Part shown: positions 7,388 to 14,280 of the stretch, one piece after another
Position numbering within the stretch: position 1 is the stretch's first letter
How the letters are laid out: each line of letters opens with the position of its first letter
Assembly: GCA_036375895.1 (NCBI GenBank)
Contig: DASVBJ010000160.1
Location: forward strand, 1 to 18,594
Direction: 5' to 3'
Length of the DNA: 18,594 nucleotides
Origin: DASVBJ01 sp036375895
Lineage (GTDB): Bacteria; Actinomycetota; Actinomycetes; JACCUZ01
Program-made: the position numbers and the translations under genes
The notes under the pieces: model-generated
Told to the model about the DNA's origin: nothing
What the model saw: the letters and a program-made list of their open reading frames with translations, nothing else
The model's database searches: none

Positions 7388-8572
7388 ATGGCTACGGTCG
7401 GAGTCGTGACGGACGCGAGACCCGCCCGGGTGCACCTGGACGCCGCGTCGGGGCTGCCGCTGCACCCCGCCGCCCGCGCGGCGCTGCTCGCCGCCGTCGA
7501 CCAGGGGTGGGCCGACCCGGCCCGGCTCTACGCCGAGGGCCGCCGGGCCCGGCTGCTGCTCGACAGTGCCCGCGAGTCGGTGGCGTCGGCGCTGGGCGCG
7601 CGGCCCGACGAGGTGGTCTTCACCTCCTCCGGGACGACCGCGCTGCACCTCGCGGTGCTGGGGTCCGCCGCAGGCGCCCGCACCTCTCCCGGCGTACCGC
7701 CGCGCCTCGTGACCAGCGCCGTCGAGCACTCCGCGGTGCTGCACGCGTGTGAGCACGTACGCCGGGACGGCGCCGAGGTGACGACGGTGGGCGTCGACCG
7801 GCTCGGCCGCGTCGACCCCGCGGCCTTCGCGGCCGCGCTCAGGCCCGACACCGCGCTCGCCTGCCTGCAGTCGGCCAACCACGAGGTGGGCACGGTGCAG
7901 CCCGTCGCCGAGGTCGCCGCCGCCTGCCGCGACGCCGGCGTGCCCCTGCTCGTCGACGCGGCCCAGTCGGTGGGGTTCGGCCCGCCGCCCGAGGGCTGGT
8001 CGCTGCTGGCGGCGAGCGCGCACAAGTGGGGTGGGCCGGCCGGGGTCGGGGTCCTGGCGGTCCGCAAGGGCGGTCGGTGGCGCAACCCGCTCCCCCGCGA
8101 CGAGCGTGAGGGCGGGCGGGTGGCCGGGTTCGAGAACGTGCCCGCCGTGGTGGCCGCGGCCACCGCCCTCGAGGCGGTGCGGGCCGAGGCGGAGCGGGAA
8201 CGGCCGCGGCTGGCCGCCTTGGTGGACCTGGTCCGCGAGCGGGTGCCGCAGCTGGTGCCCGACGTGCAGGTCGTGGGCGACCCGGTCGGCCGCCTGCCTC
8301 ACCTGGTGACCTTCTCGCTGCTCTACGTGGACGGCGAGGCGATCGTGTCCGAGCTCGACCGGGCCGGGTTCGCGGTGAGCTCCGGCTCGTCGTGCACGGC
8401 GAGCACGCTGCGCCCCAGCCACGTGCTCGAGGCGATGGGCGTGCTGACCCACGGCAACCTGCGGCTGTCCTTGTCCCGCGACACCACGGCCGAGGACGTC
8501 ACCCGGTTCCTCGACGTGCTGCCGGGGATCGTCGCCGACCTGCGTGACCAGGCGGGGGTGACGGGGCTGTGA
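7388..8572 (+). CDS. Cysteine desulfurase (NifS/IscS-like, class V aminotransferase fold)
   Basis: A PLP enzyme that takes sulfur from L-cysteine as an enzyme persulfide. The ATG at 7388 gives 394 aa. The in-frame GTG at 7406 (388 aa) is a strong alternative: a TACGGT -10-like box lies exactly 7 nt upstream and no Shine-Dalgarno precedes either codon. Counting from the GTG, the PLP Lys is K207 in SAHKWGGP, the catalytic persulfide Cys is C330 in SSGSSCTAS, and H108, N158, D184 and Q187 match the cofactor-binding residues of IscS. The usual TSGATE loop reads TSSGTTA, a family variant. The stop overlaps the tusA start (GTGA), so it probably feeds sulfur to TusA instead of, or as well as, an Fe-S scaffold. 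It is not part of a suf operon here. Confidence 0.93.
   Translation: MATVGVVTDARPARVHLDAASGLPLHPAARAALLAAVDQGWADPARLYAEGRRARLLLDSARESVASALGARPDEVVFTSSGTTALHLAVLGSAAGARTSPGVPPRLVTSAVEHSAVLHACEHVRRDGAEVTTVGVDRLGRVDPAAFAAALRPDTALACLQSANHEVGTVQPVAEVAAACRDAGVPLLVDAAQSVGFGPPPEGWSLLAASAHKWGGPAGVGVLAVRKGGRWRNPLPRDEREGGRVAGFENVPAVVAAATALEAVRAEAERERPRLAALVDLVRERVPQLVPDVQVVGDPVGRLPHLVTFSLLYVDGEAIVSELDRAGFAVSSGSSCTASTLRPSHVLEAMGVLTHGNLRLSLSRDTTAEDVTRFLDVLPGIVADLRDQAGVTGL
7393..7405 (+). promoter_or_regulatory. Putative leaderless -10 element of the cysteine desulfurase
   Basis: TACGGT (7393-7398) is followed by 7 nt and then the in-frame GTG at 7406. This is the spacing expected when transcription starts on the first base of the start codon. 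No good -35 hexamer is visible. The same geometry recurs at 10745 and 14311. Confidence 0.5.
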
Positions 8573-8808
8573 CCGAGCCGGTCCGGACGGTCGACACCCT
8601 GGGGCGGCGCTGTCCGGCGCCCGTCATCGAGCTGGCCCGGGAGATCGGGTCGGTGCCGGTCGGGGAGGTCGTCGCGCTGCTCTCCGACGACGAGGCGGCA
8701 CGCCACGACGTACCGGCCTGGTGCGGGATGCGCGGCCACGAGTACGTCGGGAGCCGCCCGCTCCCCGACGGCCGCGGCTCCGCCCACCTCGTCCGCCGCC
8801 TCCACTGA
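8569..8808 (+). CDS. tusA: TusA-family sulfur carrier protein
   Basis: A 79-aa protein with the TusA/SirA signature RRCPAPVIEL; Cys15 is the residue that would receive sulfur from a desulfurase. The fold size matches the roughly 80-aa family. The GTG start overlaps the desulfurase stop by 4 bases, so the two are translationally coupled. This arrangement strongly suggests a donor-acceptor pair. The end recipient (tRNA thiolation, molybdopterin or a biosynthetic pathway) cannot be told from this window. A second Cys-containing patch (PAWCGMRGHEY) lies in the middle. Confidence 0.88.
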   Translation: MTEPVRTVDTLGRRCPAPVIELAREIGSVPVGEVVALLSDDEAARHDVPAWCGMRGHEYVGSRPLPDGRGSAHLVRRLH

Positions 8809-8822
8809 CCTCCCAGAAAACC

Positions 8823-8891
8823 GGCAGCGATCATGCACGTTCCGTCGCTCGAGCCCGATGACCCGGCGACGGAACGTGCATGATCGCTGCC
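8823..8891. repeat. 25-bp perfect inverted repeat B, copy 1 (between convergent tusA and aat)
   Basis: The left arm 8823-8847 (starts ggcagcgatcatgcacgttc, ends cgtcg) is perfectly complementary to the right arm 8867-8891, around a 19-nt unpaired centre. It lies 14 bp after the tusA stop and 62 bp before the aat stop. It could end transcription from both sides, but the same arms occur at 14204 between divergent genes, so it is better seen as a dispersed palindromic element. The 60 bp to its right hold three copies of gctgccagg (8886, 8921, 8935). Confidence 0.95.
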
Positions 8892-8953
8892 AGGGGGGCT
8901 GGCGGGCGCCGGGAGGGGCGGCTGCCAGGGGGCGGCTGCCAGGCGAGGGGGGC

Positions 8954-9619
8954 TCACCAGGCGGTCGGGGCCGGCAGCTCGAGGGCGTCGCGCAGCATCG
9001 CGAGGTAGCGCGTCCGCGGCACCTCCACGGCGCCGAGGCTCTCGAGGTGCGGCGTGAGCCACTGCACGTCGAGCAGCCGGCCCGCTCCGCCGGCCCACCG
9101 GAGCAGCTCGACCAGCCCGACCAGCGCGACCTTCGACGCGTCGGTCGCGCGGTGGAACATCGACTCGCCGGCGAACAGTCCGCCGATCGACACGCCGTAC
9201 AGCCCGCCCACCAGCGTGCCGCCGGCCCACGTCTCGACGCTGTGCGCCCAGCCCAGGTCGTACAGCCGCCGGTACGCCGCGACGATGTCCCGCCGGATCC
9301 AGCCGCCCGGCCGGCTCGGGTCCGCGCACGCGTCCACGACCTCGTCGAAGGCGGTGTCGGTGCGCACCTCGAGCCGCCGGCACGACGCGCGCAGCGAGCG
9401 GCTCACCCGCAACCCGTCGAGCGGCAGCACCGCCCTCGGGTCCGGCGACCACCAGGCCATCGGGCCGCGGCGCGACACCGGCATCGGAAAGACCCCGTTG
9501 CGGTAGGCCTCGAGCAGCGTGCCCGGTGCCAGGTCCGCGCCGACGCCGACGAGCTCCTCCCCGTCCGGCAGGTCGTCGACGGAGAACCGGTAGTCCGACC
9601 CCGGCGGCTCGACCGGCAA
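8954..9619 (-). CDS. aat: Leucyl/phenylalanyl-tRNA-protein transferase
   Basis: A 221-aa cytoplasmic enzyme, near the roughly 230 aa of the family. It moves Leu or Phe from aminoacyl-tRNA to the N-terminus of proteins with basic N-termini, marking them for ClpS/ClpAP-type degradation. Family motifs are visible in order: LVGVGADLAPGTLLEAYRNG, VFPM, WWSPDPRAVLPL, SVETW, GGLYGVSIGGLFAGESMF, ASKVALVGL, and DVQWLTPHLESLGAVEVPR. I chose the TTG at 9619 because it gives MPVEPPGSDY, which resembles the family N-terminus. No ATG or GTG is in frame nearby and the ribosome binding site is weak. It starts 18 bp after the adenosine kinase stop, so coupling to that gene is likely. Confidence 0.92.
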   Translation of the reverse strand: MPVEPPGSDYRFSVDDLPDGEELVGVGADLAPGTLLEAYRNGVFPMPVSRRGPMAWWSPDPRAVLPLDGLRVSRSLRASCRRLEVRTDTAFDEVVDACADPSRPGGWIRRDIVAAYRRLYDLGWAHSVETWAGGTLVGGLYGVSIGGLFAGESMFHRATDASKVALVGLVELLRWAGGAGRLLDVQWLTPHLESLGAVEVPRTRYLAMLRDALELPAPTAW

Positions 9620-9636
9620 CGGTGGCGAACCCGGTG

Positions 9637-10623
9637 TCAGGGGCGCGGGCAGCGCAGGTGCGGCTCGACGTCGGCGACGGCGCCCGGGCCGTAGGCCTCG
9701 CCGAGCCGCTCGAGGAAGTGCCGGCGGCCGAGCTCGTACTCCTGCGTGCCGACGGTCTCGATGACGTGCGTCGCGAGCAGCGACCCGACCTCGGCGCAGC
9801 GCCCGTACGGCAGCCCCCAGGCGACCCCGGCCAGGAAGCCGGCGCGGAACGCGTCCCCGACGCCGGTCGGGTCGGTCTTCGACTTCTCCTTCGGGCACGC
9901 GACGCGCACCGGCTCCTCGCCCTTGCGCTCGACGACCGCGCCCTTGGCCCCGTGCGTGGTGATCCGGGTGCTGACCCGCTCGAGGATCTCGTCGGAGCTC
10001 CAGCCGGTCTTCTGCTCGGTGAGCGCCGCCTCGTACTCGTTGGTGAAGAGGTAGCTCGCGCCGTCGACGAGCTGGCGGATCTCGTCACGCCCCATCCGGG
10101 CCAGCTGCTGCGACGGGTCGGCCACGAACGGGATGCCCCGGTCGCGGCACTCGTCGGTGTGCCGGACCATCGCCTCCGGGTCGTTGGGACCGATGACGAC
10201 CAGGTCGAGCGCCCCGAGCCGGCGGGCCACGGCACCCAGCTCGATGTTGCGCGCCTCGGTCATCGCGCCGGGGTAGAAGGACGCGATCTGATTGTGGTCG
10301 GCGTCCGTGGTGCACAGGAACCGTGCCGTGTGGCGCAGCTCGGAGACGTGGACGGACTCGGTGTCGACACCGTGCCGCTCGAGCCACGAGCGGTAGTCCT
10401 CGAAGTCCTCCCCCACCGCGCCGACCAGCGTCGGGTTCAGGCCGAGCACCGCCATCCCGAAGCAGATGTTCGCCGCCACTCCGCCTCGGCGGATGTCGAG
10501 GTCCTCGACCAGGAAGGACAGCGAGACGTTGTTGAGCTGCTCGGCGACCAGCGACTCGGTGAAGCGTCCCGGGAAGGTCATCAGGTGGTCGGTTGCGATC
10601 GAGCCGGTGACGGCGATGCGCAC
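9637..10623 (-). CDS. PfkB-family adenosine kinase (AdoK-like)
   Basis: A 328-aa ribokinase-fold enzyme predicted to phosphorylate adenosine to AMP in purine salvage. The sequence follows the mycobacterial adenosine kinase as I remember it: AVTGSIATDHLMTFPGRF at the N-terminus, LSFLVEDLDIRRGGVAANI, HTARFLCTTDADHNQIASFYPGAM (broken only by single changes), ADPSQQLARM, and the catalytic DPTGVGDAFRAGFLAG motif, whose Asp acts as base. I chose the GTG at 10623 because GAGGAG lies about 10 nt upstream and the protein then begins MRIAVTGS. An in-frame ATG at 10650 would add nine residues. It is the first gene of a minus-strand pair with aat. A general sugar kinase cannot be excluded by sequence alone, but the similarity favours adenosine. 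Confidence 0.88.
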   Translation of the reverse strand: MRIAVTGSIATDHLMTFPGRFTESLVAEQLNNVSLSFLVEDLDIRRGGVAANICFGMAVLGLNPTLVGAVGEDFEDYRSWLERHGVDTESVHVSELRHTARFLCTTDADHNQIASFYPGAMTEARNIELGAVARRLGALDLVVIGPNDPEAMVRHTDECRDRGIPFVADPSQQLARMGRDEIRQLVDGASYLFTNEYEAALTEQKTGWSSDEILERVSTRITTHGAKGAVVERKGEEPVRVACPKEKSKTDPTGVGDAFRAGFLAGVAWGLPYGRCAEVGSLLATHVIETVGTQEYELGRRHFLERLGEAYGPGAVADVEPHLRCPRP

Positions 10624-10704
10624 GGCGGGGAGCTCCTCGTTCGGGGGCATGGGGACGGTGGTCCAGCCCAAGCGTCGCAGACCGGCCCGCGGGCCCGCCA
10701 ACAC

Positions 10705-10716
10705 TACCGGTCGGTA
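10705..10716. promoter_or_regulatory. Possible TetR-type operator in the adoK / 10758 divergent gap
   Basis: TACCG-GT-CGGTA is an inverted repeat with 5-bp arms around 2 bp, resembling operators of TetR-family repressors (ACCGACCGGT-like). On the minus strand it runs into TAGTGT, a plausible -10 for the adenosine kinase gene. No regulator gene is in the window. Confidence 0.3.
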
Positions 10717-10744
10717 AGCGTTTTCTCCGGGTCCTGCCGCGCCC

Positions 10745-10757
10745 TAACCTGACCACC
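10745..10757 (+). promoter_or_regulatory. Putative leaderless -10 element of the 70-aa gene
   Basis: TAACCT (10745-10750) lies 7 nt before the GTG at 10758, and no Shine-Dalgarno is present. The spacing equals that at 7393 and 14311. Confidence 0.5.
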
Positions 10758-10970
10758 GTGACGACCACCTTCCCCGCCTGGCACGCGACCGTGCCGTCGG
10801 AGGTCGACCCCGAGTCGCTCGCCGACCTGGCGGCCGACTGCGCCGACGTCGACCGCCGCATCCACGAGCTCCCGCGGCCGCGGCCGGGCCAGGGCCGCCG
10901 AGCCGTGACCGTGACGATCCCGGACCGGGCGCTCGCGGTGGTCTCCGGCCTCGACGTCTACGGCGACTGA
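10758..10970 (+). CDS. Small protein of unknown function (70 aa)
   Basis: I do not recognise this protein. It starts MTTTFPAWHATVPSEVDP and ends AVVSGLDVYGD, has an acidic middle (DLAADCADVDRR), no signal peptide and no membrane segment. Support for it being real: codon use looks normal for the window, the -10-like box and GTGAC start match two other genes, and it fills a gap where no other frame makes sense. The 470-aa gene starts 81 bp downstream on the same strand, so they may share a transcript. A short GC hairpin (ccggcc-acc-ggccgg, 10973-10987) lies just after its stop. Confidence 0.6.
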   Translation: MTTTFPAWHATVPSEVDPESLADLAADCADVDRRIHELPRPRPGQGRRAVTVTIPDRALAVVSGLDVYGD

Positions 10971-11051
10971 GCCGGCCACCGGCCGGAACCGCTGCGCCCA
11001 CACCCGCGTCCAACCGGCGATTCGTCCGCGCGAGCGCAGGAGCGAGCCGCC

Positions 11052-12464
11052 ATGAAGGCCGAGACCGTACGCCGGGTCGCACCCGTCGCCGCTGCCGTCG
11101 CCGTGCTCGTCGTGCTGGCCGGCACCGCCTACGTGGTGCGGGACGCCGGCGGCGACGCGCAGGGGCCGGCACCCCTGCACCTGACGAGCAGCCGGGCGGC
11201 GGCGGCCAGGGACGCCGCGGTGTCCGCGGCGGTGGGCGGACGCTTCGAGCTGGCCGGCGACCTGCCGGGCGGAGTCCCCGCGGACACCCCCGTGCAGGTC
11301 TTCGGGTCAGGGCCGTCGGAGGCGACCCTGAGCCGGCTCGCCGACGCGCTCGGCCTGCGGGGCTCGCTCCGGAAGAAGGACGGCGCCAGGGTCCTCGTCG
11401 ACGGCGACGCCGGGCTCGTGGTCGCCGCGACCCGCGGCAGCCAGTGGCAGTTCAACCGCACCGGCGGGCCGACCTGCCTCCCGGTGACGGGCAGCGACGA
11501 CGGGGTCGTCTCGAGCTGCGCGACCGCCGACGCGCCGACCACGAAGGCCGCGCTCGCCGCGCCTCGTCCCGCCGAGGCGGTCGCCCTGGCGGCTCCGGTG
11601 CTCACGGCGGCCGGCGTGGACCCCGCCCGGGCGCGCGCCGTCCCGGCGCCCCCGGTGACCGTCGTCACCGTCGACCCGGAGGTCGCCGGGCTGGAGACGG
11701 CCGGCGCGGCGACGACGGTGACGGTCGACCCGGCCGGGGTCGTCACGGCCCAGGGCTGGCTCGCGCGGACCACGGCCGGTGACCCGTACCCGCTCATCAG
11801 CGCGCAGGCGGCCTTCGACCGGCTGGCCGAGCTGCCCGTGCCGCTGCTCGCCTGCCCCGAGCCCGCCCCGCCGACGGCCGCCGGCGGCCCGTCGTGCGGC
11901 GGCCCCGTGACGATCACGGGAGCGAGACTCGGCCTGTCGCTGCAGTGGGAGGGCGACCGGCCGCTGCTCGTGCCGTCGTGGCTGTTCCGGGTCGCGGGCT
12001 CCGACGAGCCGGTCGTGATGGTCGCCGTCGACCCGGCGTACCTGGAAGAGCCGACTTCCGAGCCGATCCCGGGCGACGGGGGGACCGGGTCGGGCGGGCG
12101 GCCGAGCAGCGTCCCCGGCTCGTCGGGGAGCGCCGAACCCGGCTCGACCGGCGCGGGCGGCGGTGCGGCGGTGCCCCCGGCCGTCCAGCCGGAGACCTCG
12201 AGCCGGTTCGAGACGGCCCGGCTCGGCAGCGGCGACAGCCTCGTCGTCACGTTCGTCGGCGGCCCGGACCAGTGCTTCGGCTACGAGGTGCTGGCCAAGG
12301 AGTCGACCGACCGGGTCCTGCTGTTCCTGCAGGAGCAGGCGAGATCGGAGATGTGCGAGGCGATCGCGCAGACACACACCCGGACCGTTCGGCTCGAGGC
12401 GCCCCTCGGCGACCGCAAGGTCTTCGACGCGGCGAGCGGCGAGCCGCTCCTCGTCGCCCGCTGA
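11052..12464 (+). CDS. Membrane-anchored or secreted protein of unknown function (470 aa)
   Basis: The function is not recognised. The ATG follows AGGAG by about 9 nt. Residues 8-28 form one hydrophobic helix after a short basic start (MKAETVRR), predicting a single membrane anchor or uncleaved signal with the rest outside the cytoplasm. Two alanine- and valine-rich regions follow (about 30-330), containing Cys residues that could pair, for example in GGPTCLPV/VSSCATAD and LLACPEP/GGPSCGG. A Gly/Ser/Pro-rich linker spans about 336-378. A distinct C-terminal domain of about 90 residues has two Cys (DQCFGYEVL, SEMCEAI). The general look resembles the anchored proteins often found next to ECF sigma factor genes, but none is adjacent here. 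It is probably an envelope protein. Confidence 0.85.
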   Translation: MKAETVRRVAPVAAAVAVLVVLAGTAYVVRDAGGDAQGPAPLHLTSSRAAAARDAAVSAAVGGRFELAGDLPGGVPADTPVQVFGSGPSEATLSRLADALGLRGSLRKKDGARVLVDGDAGLVVAATRGSQWQFNRTGGPTCLPVTGSDDGVVSSCATADAPTTKAALAAPRPAEAVALAAPVLTAAGVDPARARAVPAPPVTVVTVDPEVAGLETAGAATTVTVDPAGVVTAQGWLARTTAGDPYPLISAQAAFDRLAELPVPLLACPEPAPPTAAGGPSCGGPVTITGARLGLSLQWEGDRPLLVPSWLFRVAGSDEPVVMVAVDPAYLEEPTSEPIPGDGGTGSGGRPSSVPGSSGSAEPGSTGAGGGAAVPPAVQPETSSRFETARLGSGDSLVVTFVGGPDQCFGYEVLAKESTDRVLLFLQEQARSEMCEAIAQTHTRTVRLEAPLGDRKVFDAASGEPLLVAR

Positions 12465-12497
12465 TCCCACCCCCGTCGGTCTGGGCAGGTGCGGACG

Positions 12498-12535
12498 CGA
12501 CGAGGGCGGCACCCGAGTGGGTGCCGCCCTCGTCG
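12498..12535. terminator. Bidirectional hairpin terminator between converging genes
   Basis: GACGAGGGCGGCACCC (12499-12514) and its exact complement (12519-12534) flank the loop gagt, and one more C-G pair extends the stem to 17 bp. It lies 33 bp after the stop of the 470-aa gene and 8 bp from the stop of the converging erpA-type gene, which is the position of a shared terminator. It lacks a T-run, as is common in actinobacteria. Confidence 0.88.
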
Positions 12536-12543
12536 TACGCGGC

Positions 12544-12894
12544 CTAGTGGAAGGAGTCGCCGCAGGCGCAGGACCCGCCGGCGTTCGGGTTGTCGATGGT
12601 GAAGCCCTGCTTCTCGATGGTGTCGACGAAGTCGATGGTGGCGCCGGTGAGGTAGGGGGCGCTCATGCGGTCGACGACCACACCCACACCGCCGAAGTCC
12701 GTCGTCACGTCGCCGTCGAGCGAGCGCTCGTCGAAGAAAAGCTGGTAGCGCAGGCCCGAGCAGCCGCCCGGCTGCACCGCCACGCGAAGCTGGAGGTCGG
12801 TGCGACCTTCCTGCTCGAGCAGGCCCTTGACCTTCACGGCGGCGGCATCGGTGAGCACGATGCCCTGCTGCGTGGTCTCGTCCTGAACGGTCAT
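12544..12894 (-). CDS. erpA: HesB/IscA-family Fe-S cluster carrier (ErpA type)
   Basis: A 116-aa A-type carrier that receives and hands on Fe-S clusters. The three ligand cysteines are in place: Cys45 in QPGGCSGLRY and Cys109/Cys111 in GGSCACGDSF. Length is typical of the family. The ATG at 12894 has AGGAG 7 nt upstream; an in-frame GTG at 12912 would place that site inside the gene. The gene is monocistronic or leads no one: glycerate kinase ends 87 bp upstream on the same strand. In many actinobacteria an erpA-type gene sits close to the ctaC/ctaD and carbohydrate kinase genes, as here. Likely clients in the window include NadA, whose 4Fe-4S enzyme starts 1.4 kb away. Confidence 0.95.
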   Translation of the reverse strand: MTVQDETTQQGIVLTDAAAVKVKGLLEQEGRTDLQLRVAVQPGGCSGLRYQLFFDERSLDGDVTTDFGGVGVVVDRMSAPYLTGATIDFVDTIEKQGFTIDNPNAGGSCACGDSFH

Positions 12895-12981
12895 GTGCGT
12901 GCTCCTGATCACGTCGAGTGGTCGACCTCTTCGGCGAACATGTCGCCTTCGCAGGTCATTCCCGCATCCATGGTTGCACAG

Positions 12982-14094
12982 TCATCGGGACCAGGTGCGC
13001 GCCACGCGCGCCGCGAGCGTCGCGAGCCCCTCGTACGGCGTGTGACCCTCGTCACGGCCGGGCATGTCGACGACGGCGTAGGCAGCGTCGATCCCCGTGG
13101 CCGACAGCTCCCGGCGCCCCACCTCGACCCGCCCCGCGAGCACGACCACCGGGCGCCCGGACTGCTGCGCGGCCCGCGTCACGCCGGCGACGACCTTGCC
13201 GCGCAACGACTGCCAGTCGAAGGCGCCCTCCCCCGTGACCACCACGTCGGCCTCCGCCGCGCGGGCCTCGAGCCCCACTGCGTCGAGCACGAGCTGGGCG
13301 CCGGGCACCCGCTCGGCACCCAGGAGGAGCAGCCCGAACCCCAGCCCGCCGCCGGCGCCCGCCCCGGCCTTCACCGCCACGCCGCCGTCGGTGGCCGTCG
13401 CCCACCGGCGCATGGCCGCCTCCAGCCGCTCCCGGGCGGCCCGGTCGGCGCCCTTCTGCGCGCCGTAGCCGTGGGCGGCCCCGTCGGATCCCATCAGCGG
13501 GCTGCCGATGTCGGTCGCCGCGACCAGGGCGACGCCGTCGAGCGCGGCCCGGGCGGGTGCGAGGTCGACCGTCCCACCGTCGTCGTCCAGCCGGCCGAGG
13601 CCCCCGCCGCCGGACGACAGCGGCTCGCGTGGCGTCGCACCGAGGGCCGCGAGCATGCCGGCTCCGCCGTCGGTGCTGGCCGTGCCGCCGACCCCGACGA
13701 CCACCCGGCTCGCCCCGGCGCCCACGGCCGCCCGCAGCAGCTCGCCCACGCCGAAGGTCGAGGCGGCCTCCGCGTCGCGACGGTCGGGCTCGACAAGGTG
13801 CAGACCGCAGGCGTCGGCGCACTCGACGTACGCCGTGCTGGTGCCGCCGCCGTCGACCAGGAGCAGTCGCGCCGGCACCTGCCCGCCCAGCGGCCCGGTG
13901 ACCGGCACGGTGCGCAGCTCGCCGGCGAGGGAGCCGGCCAGCACGTCGAGGAAACCCGGCCCGCCGTCGGACAACGGGAGCGGGATGCACTCGTCGTCGG
14001 GAGCGGTCCGCCGCCAGCCCTCGGCGATCGCGGCGGCGGCCTGCGCGGCGGTCAGCGTGCCGGCGAACTTGTCGGGCGCCACCAGGATCCGCAT
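12982..14094 (-). CDS. Glycerate kinase (GarK/GlxK family)
   Basis: A 370-aa ATP-dependent kinase that converts glycerate to phosphoglycerate, linking glyoxylate or glycerate use to glycolysis. It begins MRILVAPDKFAGTLTAAQAA, the family N-terminus, and has the PLSDGGPGFLDVL loop, the Gly-rich VVGVGGTASTDGGAGMLAALG motif, and GEGAFDWQSLRGKV near the C-terminus (family: GEG-D-QS--GK). Length fits the roughly 370-380 aa norm. The ATG at 14094 has GGGAG about 10 nt upstream. No glyoxylate carboligase or hydroxypyruvate genes are next to it, so it is probably a stand-alone housekeeping gene. Whether the product is the 2- or 3-phosphate is not visible. Confidence 0.94.
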   Translation of the reverse strand: MRILVAPDKFAGTLTAAQAAAAIAEGWRRTAPDDECIPLPLSDGGPGFLDVLAGSLAGELRTVPVTGPLGGQVPARLLLVDGGGTSTAYVECADACGLHLVEPDRRDAEAASTFGVGELLRAAVGAGASRVVVGVGGTASTDGGAGMLAALGATPREPLSSGGGGLGRLDDDGGTVDLAPARAALDGVALVAATDIGSPLMGSDGAAHGYGAQKGADRAARERLEAAMRRWATATDGGVAVKAGAGAGGGLGFGLLLLGAERVPGAQLVLDAVGLEARAAEADVVVTGEGAFDWQSLRGKVVAGVTRAAQQSGRPVVVLAGRVEVGRRELSATGIDAAYAVVDMPGRDEGHTPYEGLATLAARVARTWSR

Positions 14095-14136
14095 GCGCCC
14101 GAGTCTCCCACCCTCCCCCAGGCCCCTGGCCTGGCA

Positions 14137-14184
14137 GCGATCACGGCGGCGATCACGGCGGCGATCACGGCGGCGATCACGGCG
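14137..14184. repeat. 12-bp tandem repeat, four exact copies
   Basis: gcgatcacggcg repeats four times without change at 14137, 14149, 14161 and 14173. The unit shares the core GCGATCA with inverted repeat B that follows 20 bp later, and its complement reappears as gccgtgatcgct at 14279-14290, next to the nadA promoter. Confidence 0.95.
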
Positions 14185-14203
14185 CCGGCAGCCCCACAAA
14201 CCT

Positions 14204-14280
14204 GCAGCGATCATGCACGTTCCGTCGGGTGGCCCGCCCGATCGGGACAGGGTCGGCGACGGAACGTGCATGATCGCTGC
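14204..14280. repeat. 24-bp perfect inverted repeat B, copy 2 (between divergent glycerate kinase and nadA)
   Basis: The left arm 14204-14227 (starts gcagcgatcatgcacgttcc) and right arm 14257-14280 are perfectly complementary around a 29-nt centre. The arms are the same as copy 1 at 8823 but the centre is unrelated in sequence and longer. An outer pair, agcgatcacggc (14136-14147) with gccgtgatcgct (14279-14290), encloses it. Confidence 0.95.

Noticed and set aside
12933..12947. Short inverted repeat GGCGA-N5-TCGCC upstream of the erpA-type gene
   Set aside because: Five-base GC arms are expected by chance in DNA this GC-rich, and it matches no Fe-S regulator site I can recall.
14137..14280. 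CRISPR-like array
   Set aside because: The 12-bp units are directly adjacent with no spacers, and no cas genes are present.
14204..14280. Rho-independent terminator
   Set aside because: It lies between divergent genes, upstream of both, and has a 29-nt centre and no T-run.
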